Shown here: piece after piece, positions 59,706 through 64,000 of the stretch
Numbering within the stretch: the stretch's first letter is position 1
How the letters are laid out: the number at the start of each line of letters is the position of its first letter
From: Gallionella straubiae
Lineage (GTDB): Bacteria; Pseudomonadota; Gammaproteobacteria; Burkholderiales; Gallionellaceae
Direction: 5' to 3'
Assembly: GCF_051257895.1 (NCBI RefSeq)
Contig: NZ_CP194331.1
Span: 2,232,001 to 2,296,000 of the forward strand
Length of the DNA: 64,000 nt
Program-made: the position numbers and the translations under genes
Notes under the pieces: model-generated
The model's input: only the letters and a program-made list of their open reading frames with translations
The model's database searches: none
What the model was told of the DNA's origin: nothing

Positions 59706-62123
59706 CTATTCCAGTGTTGCGGAGCTGTCACGCATGGTCAGGGAAAGAGCTTCCGGACTGATACGCAAGGCTGCTCCGGTCGGGCATGACCGGACGCAGG
59801 CTGGACCCATTGCATTATCCTTGCATAGGTCGCACTTGATTGCTTTCTTGGGTGACGCCTCATCGGCAATGTGTTTGCTCTCATGATGGTTGGTGCCACC
59901 CAGCAGGGCTTGCCATAAACCCGGTTTCTTGAACTTCGGATTAACGGCCACCATCTGGATGGCATCGTAAGGGCAGTTATTTTTGCAATTGCCGCAGCCA
60001 ATACAGCCATCTGCAATGAATACCTCGCCGTTGACCGATCTGTGAATAACATTGGGCGGGCAATCCAGCATGCAATACGGATGCTCGCAATGACGGCATG
60101 AAGCAGGCACATGGATGTGGCCGTGGGTAGGGCCGGCTTCGCGGTTAAAAAGTGAGATGCCTCCATGTGTATTTGCACAGGCGGTTTCACAGTTGTTGCA
60201 ACGGATACAAAGCGAGTAATCGATCAGCAATACATCGGTTGCTTCGCCAACACCCTGCTGAATAAGAAAAGTGAATAGATTGTCCGGTTTTCCTTGAGGC
60301 TCGACGATTTTTTCTTCGTGAGCGTTTTCGCGGTAGCGCTCGGCAAAAAGATCGCGCAGGTCTGAATTGCGCTCGAGTACTGCGATAGCCACGGGGGCTT
60401 TGAGCAGAACAACCTCGGTTGCTGAAGCAGCCCGCGCTGTTGTTGAGCGCGGCTTATCTGAAATAAGCGCCATTTCGCCAAAATAGTTGCCCGTAACGAC
60501 ATATGACATTACATCTTCCTTCCCGCCAGCCATGCGGGAAATTATCACCGAGCCGCGCCGGATCAGATATAGCCCGTCGGCCTTGTCTCCCTGATGGAAC
60601 AGGACATCTCCGGCTTTATATCGCTTGATCGTTGCGCCTTGTAGCAGATAGTTCAATTCGCTTTCCGGGAGCGTGTTGGTCAGGCAGTTGCGAACAACCC
60701 GCTTCATCGATATTTCATCGAGTTTCTGACGTACGGATTCTACGGAATTGATCAATTTAAGCATCGAGCGGCGCGGCGTTTCGATAAGCACGCAATCCGT
60801 AATTGCCTTGATTGTGGCGGATCTGCGGCGCCCGGAGATCAATCCCATTTCGCCAAAGAAATTCCCCGCTTTAATCTGGAAATAAATCTCACGGCCGTCC
60901 TTGGCCTTTACAAGAACGGCGAGCTCTCCTTCCAGAATTGAGAAGAAACTGCTGGTGTAATCGTCGTATTTGAAAATAATTTCATCCGGCTTGGGAGTCA
61001 AAATACTGCTTTCGAGCAGAAGTTCGCGCAGTTGTAATGCCGTGAGGCCGGCCAGTATAGGCGCGTTGCGCCGGATAATGGCGAGCCCTTCGTGCACTGC
61101 GCATGATGGGTCGAGACTGGAGATTTTTTGTTTTAGGAGCGGCTCATCAGCTGGCTCTATGTGGTTGCCGAGAATATATTCGATCGCCTCGTAGCCTTGA
61201 TTCAACGCCTGCTTGATAAGCGGATAGCCGCCGAGCGCCCCGATAATATAGAGGCCAGGTACGTTCGATTCGTATTGTTCCGATAACTCGGGCGCCGAAG
61301 TTATATCGCTGCCGGAGAATTTCACGCCAAAGCTTTCCAGCAGTTTGCGCGGAGGGCTGGCGCCAAGGCGCGCAATAACGCGATGGCAAGCTACGCTCTC
61401 GATACCCTCGGGAGTTTTTGCAACAACCCTTAGCAGAAAACCGTTCTCCGTATCGGTATCAATATAATCAACTCTTGTATTGGCACGAGGCTCAATCTGG
61501 CCGGTCTTGATGGCGGCTTGCAGCAAGGTGAAGTTGCCTTCCTTGCAGCGGCTGAACTCTTCTTCCCGGTTGATGAGGATTACCCGATTTTGCTGTGCGA
61601 GTGCGAGAGCATTTTCCACCCCGGCGTCTCCACCACCCACAACTACGATGGTTTCGCCCTTAAACTCTTCCGGGTCATCGAGCTGGTATTGTACGTTCGG
61701 GAGATCCTGTCCCTGAACTCCAAGCTTGTGAATATTGCCCTGGAGTCCGATTGCAAGCACTACAAACTCGGCACCTATGGCCTGCCCGGAAGACAGGGCG
61801 ATCTGAAAGCCGCCGCGCTCACCGGCTATTCCATTAACCTGTGCGCCCAGGCGCAGGTTGACCTTATGTTTTTGGAGGTCTTCGTACCATGTTTTGAGAA
61901 TGTTTTCTCGAGTCCCGGCTGCAAATGCCATCGGGCTTCTGAGCGGCAGCACGGCAGGCTCGGCCATGACGAGCTTGCCTTTCTGGTACTTGTGAATGGT
62001 ATTCGCGGGGTGCGGTGCCGCCTCCAGCAAAACATGCGAGATTCCCAGTTCGGCAGCATGTGCCGCAGCAGACAGCCCGGCCGGCCCCGCACCTATGATG
62101 GCAATCTTGAATTTTTCAGTCAT
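59706..62123 (-). CDS. FAD oxidoreductase fused to two CNB domains and a four-cluster ferredoxin module
   Basis: An 805-residue cytoplasmic fusion. Residues 1-320 are a thioredoxin-reductase-fold flavoprotein (FAD motif IGAGPAGLSA, NAD(P) motif VVGGGDAGVENA) without the CxxC of thioredoxin reductases. Residues about 360-480 and 485-605 are two CNB domains, each with an intact cassette (FFGEMGLISGRRRSAT and YFGEMALISDKPRSTT). The C terminus (about 635-790) has four Cys clusters (CIRCNNCETAC, CRHCEHPYC, CIGCGNCKNNC, CDLCKDNAMGPACVRSC) as in NrfC/DmsB-type proteins. It probably takes electrons from NAD(P)H to the membrane cytochrome b under cyclic-nucleotide control. It leads the operon. Confidence 0.9.
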   Translation of the reverse strand: MTEKFKIAIIGAGPAGLSAAAHAAELGISHVLLEAAPHPANTIHKYQKGKLVMAEPAVLPLRSPMAFAAGTRENILKTWYEDLQKHKVNLRLGAQVNGIAGERGGFQIALSSGQAIGAEFVVLAIGLQGNIHKLGVQGQDLPNVQYQLDDPEEFKGETIVVVGGGDAGVENALALAQQNRVILINREEEFSRCKEGNFTLLQAAIKTGQIEPRANTRVDYIDTDTENGFLLRVVAKTPEGIESVACHRVIARLGASPPRKLLESFGVKFSGSDITSAPELSEQYESNVPGLYIIGALGGYPLIKQALNQGYEAIEYILGNHIEPADEPLLKQKISSLDPSCAVHEGLAIIRRNAPILAGLTALQLRELLLESSILTPKPDEIIFKYDDYTSSFFSILEGELAVLVKAKDGREIYFQIKAGNFFGEMGLISGRRRSATIKAITDCVLIETPRRSMLKLINSVESVRQKLDEISMKRVVRNCLTNTLPESELNYLLQGATIKRYKAGDVLFHQGDKADGLYLIRRGSVIISRMAGGKEDVMSYVVTGNYFGEMALISDKPRSTTARAASATEVVLLKAPVAIAVLERNSDLRDLFAERYRENAHEEKIVEPQGKPDNLFTFLIQQGVGEATDVLLIDYSLCIRCNNCETACANTHGGISLFNREAGPTHGHIHVPASCRHCEHPYCMLDCPPNVIHRSVNGEVFIADGCIGCGNCKNNCPYDAIQMVAVNPKFKKPGLWQALLGGTNHHESKHIADEASPKKAIKCDLCKDNAMGPACVRSCPTGAALRISPEALSLTMRDSSATLE

Positions 62124-62378
62124 TGATTAGCTGCAAGGGCAATTTGAAGCCATTTATCACTTTGATTCAAACAGACTTCGATTTTTATGGATAATTTTTG
62201 TTCCATTCAAATCTTATTAAAGGTTCATTTTGACATACATGCCGATATCCTACTGGGGCATTAAATTCGCCATATTTGATGGGGCATTGTTGACATGAAT
62301 ATATATCGTAAGTATATTGGTCAATACAAGTGAAAACTTGATGAAAATAAACTTAATTCCTTGGAGAGGCTTTAAAAA

Positions 62379-62798
62379 ATGCGTAAATTTGCTTATATTC
62401 TGCTTGCAACTCTCGGCTTTTTCAGCCTGCCCGCCCAGGCGGATGTTGATGGTGCGAAACAATTTGTTAAACAATATGCTGCTCTTGTCAAAGGATCCAA
62501 TCCTACCTATGTTTTGAATGCGGAAGCAGGGCGTGCGTTTTATATCAAGAAACATACCGTAAAGGGTAAACAGGTAGCTTGCACTGATTGCCATACCGAC
62601 AATCCTGCTGCCGTCGGCAAGCATTCGGAAACTAAAAAGAAAATTGCCTCTCTTTCTCCCGTCGTTAACCCTAAACGTTTCTCGAATCTGAAGAAGACGG
62701 AAGAAGCTTTCGATCAGCACTGCGTTGATGTTCTTGAAAGAAACTGCACATCGCAGGAAAAAGGCGATTACATCGTTTACTTGCTGTCAATCAAGTAA
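62379..62798 (+). CDS. SHP-type monoheme cytochrome c, second copy with altered ligand
   Basis: A 139-residue periplasmic cytochrome and paralogue of that at 20888. Signal peptide cleaves near AQA-DV (residue 21); heme motif CTDCH at 68-72; the C-terminal disulfide pair is C115 and C123. At the position of the switching Asn of SHP it has H114 (DQHCVDVLERNC). A bis-His heme would not open to O2 or NO in the same way, so this copy may be an electron carrier or a sensor of another kind. GGAGAGG precedes the ATG. It is divergent from the flavoprotein operon and has its own terminator. Confidence 0.88.
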   Translation: MRKFAYILLATLGFFSLPAQADVDGAKQFVKQYAALVKGSNPTYVLNAEAGRAFYIKKHTVKGKQVACTDCHTDNPAAVGKHSETKKKIASLSPVVNPKRFSNLKKTEEAFDQHCVDVLERNCTSQEKGDYIVYLLSIK

Positions 62799-62818
62799 CC
62801 AGACTGTAGTCACCCAAG

Positions 62819-62850
62819 AAACAGCCCACATTTTTGTGGGCTGTTTTATT
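62819..62850 (+). terminator. Intrinsic terminator after the second SHP gene
   Basis: AAACAGCCCACA/TGTGGGCTGTTT form a 12-bp stem around TTTT, followed by TATTTAT. It lies about 20 bp after the stop. Confidence 0.88.
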
Positions 62851-62908
62851 TATACCCGAAAAAATATCAGCGTTCCTCCGGCGAGCGTTATTAGGAGCAC
62901 AAGTATTT

Positions 62909-63274
62909 ATGGTTACTCTGCCTGAATTGAAACAAGTTTTTGATAATCTCGACGAGGGGATTGTTTTTATTGATCAGGATCGTCGCGTCGTAGCAATCAA
63001 TGAGGCGGCTAGCCGCATGCTGGGTCAGGATCGTGACGCTACCCTGAATAAACTCTGCCCAAGCCTTTTCCAGGGGACGGATTGCGCGAGGGATTGTGAA
63101 AAAAGTGACCATTGCACGCTTATGGTGGAAACCAAGCGAGAAAGAAAGTTCCAAGACCTTGTCGTGCGGCGGCCGGATGGTGCGTTAGTGCAGTTGCGCA
63201 TGTGGGCCATAGTGCTGCCTTCCAATGAGACAACTAAACACTGCGCTGTGGTGTTGCGCGGAACGAATTGGTGA
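62909..63274 (+). CDS. Stand-alone PAS-domain protein with a four-Cys motif
   Basis: A 121-residue protein that is a single PAS domain (FDNLDEGIVFIDQDRRVVAIN at the start, broken here into its signature strands) with four cysteines at 50, 59, 63 and 69 (pattern C-x8-C-x3-C-x5-C). Similar Cys patterns occur in PAS domains of NtrC-type activators, where they may bind metal or a redox cofactor. There is no output domain, so it must act through a partner. The ATG at 62909 has TAGGAGCA upstream. It follows the second SHP after its terminator. Confidence 0.8.
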   Translation: MVTLPELKQVFDNLDEGIVFIDQDRRVVAINEAASRMLGQDRDATLNKLCPSLFQGTDCARDCEKSDHCTLMVETKRERKFQDLVVRRPDGALVQLRMWAIVLPSNETTKHCAVVLRGTNW

Positions 63275-63429
63275 CATTCCTGGGGCGTAAAGCGGAGATG
63301 AGGGTCGGGCAGAAAAGTACGTGATAATTTTAGCCAAGGTGTTTGGTGCTCGCAAATCCGAGCCAGTTTTAACGACGCTATGATGCACTGATTTTGCATT
63401 GACTTGCAGGCTACCAAACTTACTGCGAT

Positions 63430-64000
63430 TCACGATAAAGACGGACTTTCCGGAAAGTTGATTTTTTCCTGCCACCACGCGTAGATCACGGGAATAACAA
63501 TAAGAGAGAGCAGTGGCGCGGAAATCATGCCGCCCACCAGCGGTGCGGCGATGCGCTTCATCACATCCGCGCCGGTGCCGGCGCTGACCATCACCGGCAC
63601 CAGGCCGGCCACAATCACCGATACCGTCATGATCTTCGGGCGGATGCGCAGCAGCGCTCCCTGGACGATGGCCTGCTGCAGATCCTGCCGGTTGTTTAGC
63701 CGCCCCTCCTTGCGGAATTCCTCTATGGCCTGATCCAGATAGAGCAGCATGACCACGCCGAATTCGGCCGCTACGCCGGCCAATGCGATGAACCCGACTG
63801 CGACCGCCACGGACAGGTGATAGCCCAGCCAGTACACCAGCCAGAAGCCGCCCGCCAGGGAGAAGGGCAGGCACAGCACCACCAGCAGCACCTTGCTGTG
63901 ATGGCGGAAGTTCAGGTACAGCAAGGCCACAACCAGTAGCAGCGTGAGCGGTATGACCCACATGAAACGTTCCTTGGCGTGCTGCAGGCTGACATATTGT
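63430..64000 (-). CDS. CusA/CzcA-type RND heavy-metal efflux pump, C-terminal part (cut by window edge)
   Basis: Only the last 190 residues are visible; the 5' end lies beyond 64000. They include the RND membrane segments VIPLTLLLVVALLYLNF, GFIALAGVAAEFGVVMLLYLD and SAPLLSLIVIPVIYAWW, and the charged loop LRIRPKIMTVSVIVAGLVPV. The GVAAEFGVV/RIRPK combination is that of the CusA heavy-metal group (Cu+/Ag+ or divalent metals). Metal specificity needs the N-terminal part. Nothing evident between this stop and the PAS gene. Confidence 0.93.
   Translation of the reverse strand, partial: QYVSLQHAKERFMWVIPLTLLLVVALLYLNFRHHSKVLLVVLCLPFSLAGGFWLVYWLGYHLSVAVAVGFIALAGVAAEFGVVMLLYLDQAIEEFRKEGRLNNRQDLQQAIVQGALLRIRPKIMTVSVIVAGLVPVMVSAGTGADVMKRIAAPLVGGMISAPLLSLIVIPVIYAWWQEKINFPESPSLS

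Noticed and set aside
62161..62171. FNR or NsrR site in TTTGATTCAAA
   Set aside because: It is an 11-bp palindrome with a single-base centre, too short for the 14-bp FNR site; may be chance in AT-rich DNA.

Overview
The window looks like chromosomal DNA of a GC-rich betaproteobacterium. Gene order in the housekeeping blocks (lolB-ispE-tRNA-Gln-prs-rplY-pth-ychF; yebC-ruvC-ruvA-ruvB-ybgC-tolQRAB-pal-cpoB-queE-queC; pepA-holC-valS beside lptF-lptG; sigma factor-DUF3619-DUF3106) is typical of that class. The cytochrome and signalling content suggests a Nitrosomonadales/Gallionellaceae-like respiratory bacterium, but the family assignment is inference. No phage, insertion sequence or CRISPR array was seen.

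Layout. 1-1300: a histone H1-like Ala/Lys repeat protein. 1.3-10.4 kb (minus): translation, envelope and nucleotide genes, then a ParA-like ATPase and a HerA/DUF853 ATPase. 10.4-20.5 kb (plus): the yebC/ruv/tol/que block. 20.5-24.5 kb: tRNA-Lys and tRNA-Thr, then a sphaeroides-heme-protein (SHP) / diheme cytochrome / cytochrome b module with its two-component system. 24.6-45.2 kb: a large signalling region with three eukaryotic-type Ser/Thr kinases, a PP2C phosphatase, a double-FHA protein, a CHASE2 adenylate cyclase, cyclic-nucleotide-binding (CNB) proteins, a GAF-fused PilB/GspE-type ATPase and a GAF-HD-GYP protein. It ends in a type IV pilin with a sigma-54 promoter, a GT-C/TPR membrane protein, a BepA-like protease and a kinase-rhodanese-TusA operon. 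45.3-54.2 kb: valS, holC, pepA, lptFG and a sigma-factor operon. 54.4-63.3 kb: a nitrite/electron-transfer region with nirK and a divergent cytochrome c, a three-gene redox operon, a second SHP and a PAS protein. The right edge cuts a CusA-type RND pump.

The most unusual content is the minus-strand operon at 57076-62123. It encodes a flavoprotein fused to two CNB domains and a four-cluster ferredoxin module, a probable diheme membrane cytochrome b, and a membrane-anchored cytochrome c with about ten heme sites behind a cytoplasmic FHA domain. It reads as an NAD(P)H-to-periplasm electron conduit with cyclic-nucleotide and phosphoprotein inputs built into the redox proteins. The same two input modules, CNB and FHA, recur in the 24.6-45.2 kb cluster, which also encodes a predicted cAMP source and predicted Ser/Thr kinases and phosphatase. 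A link between the two regions is my hypothesis.

Two genes are disturbed by what looks like one extra G in a G run. ruvC reads into ubiA/menA through nine Gs, and the SHP-module response regulator is frameshifted at six Gs. Both are restored by removing one G, so assembly or sequencing error must be excluded before either is treated as biology.
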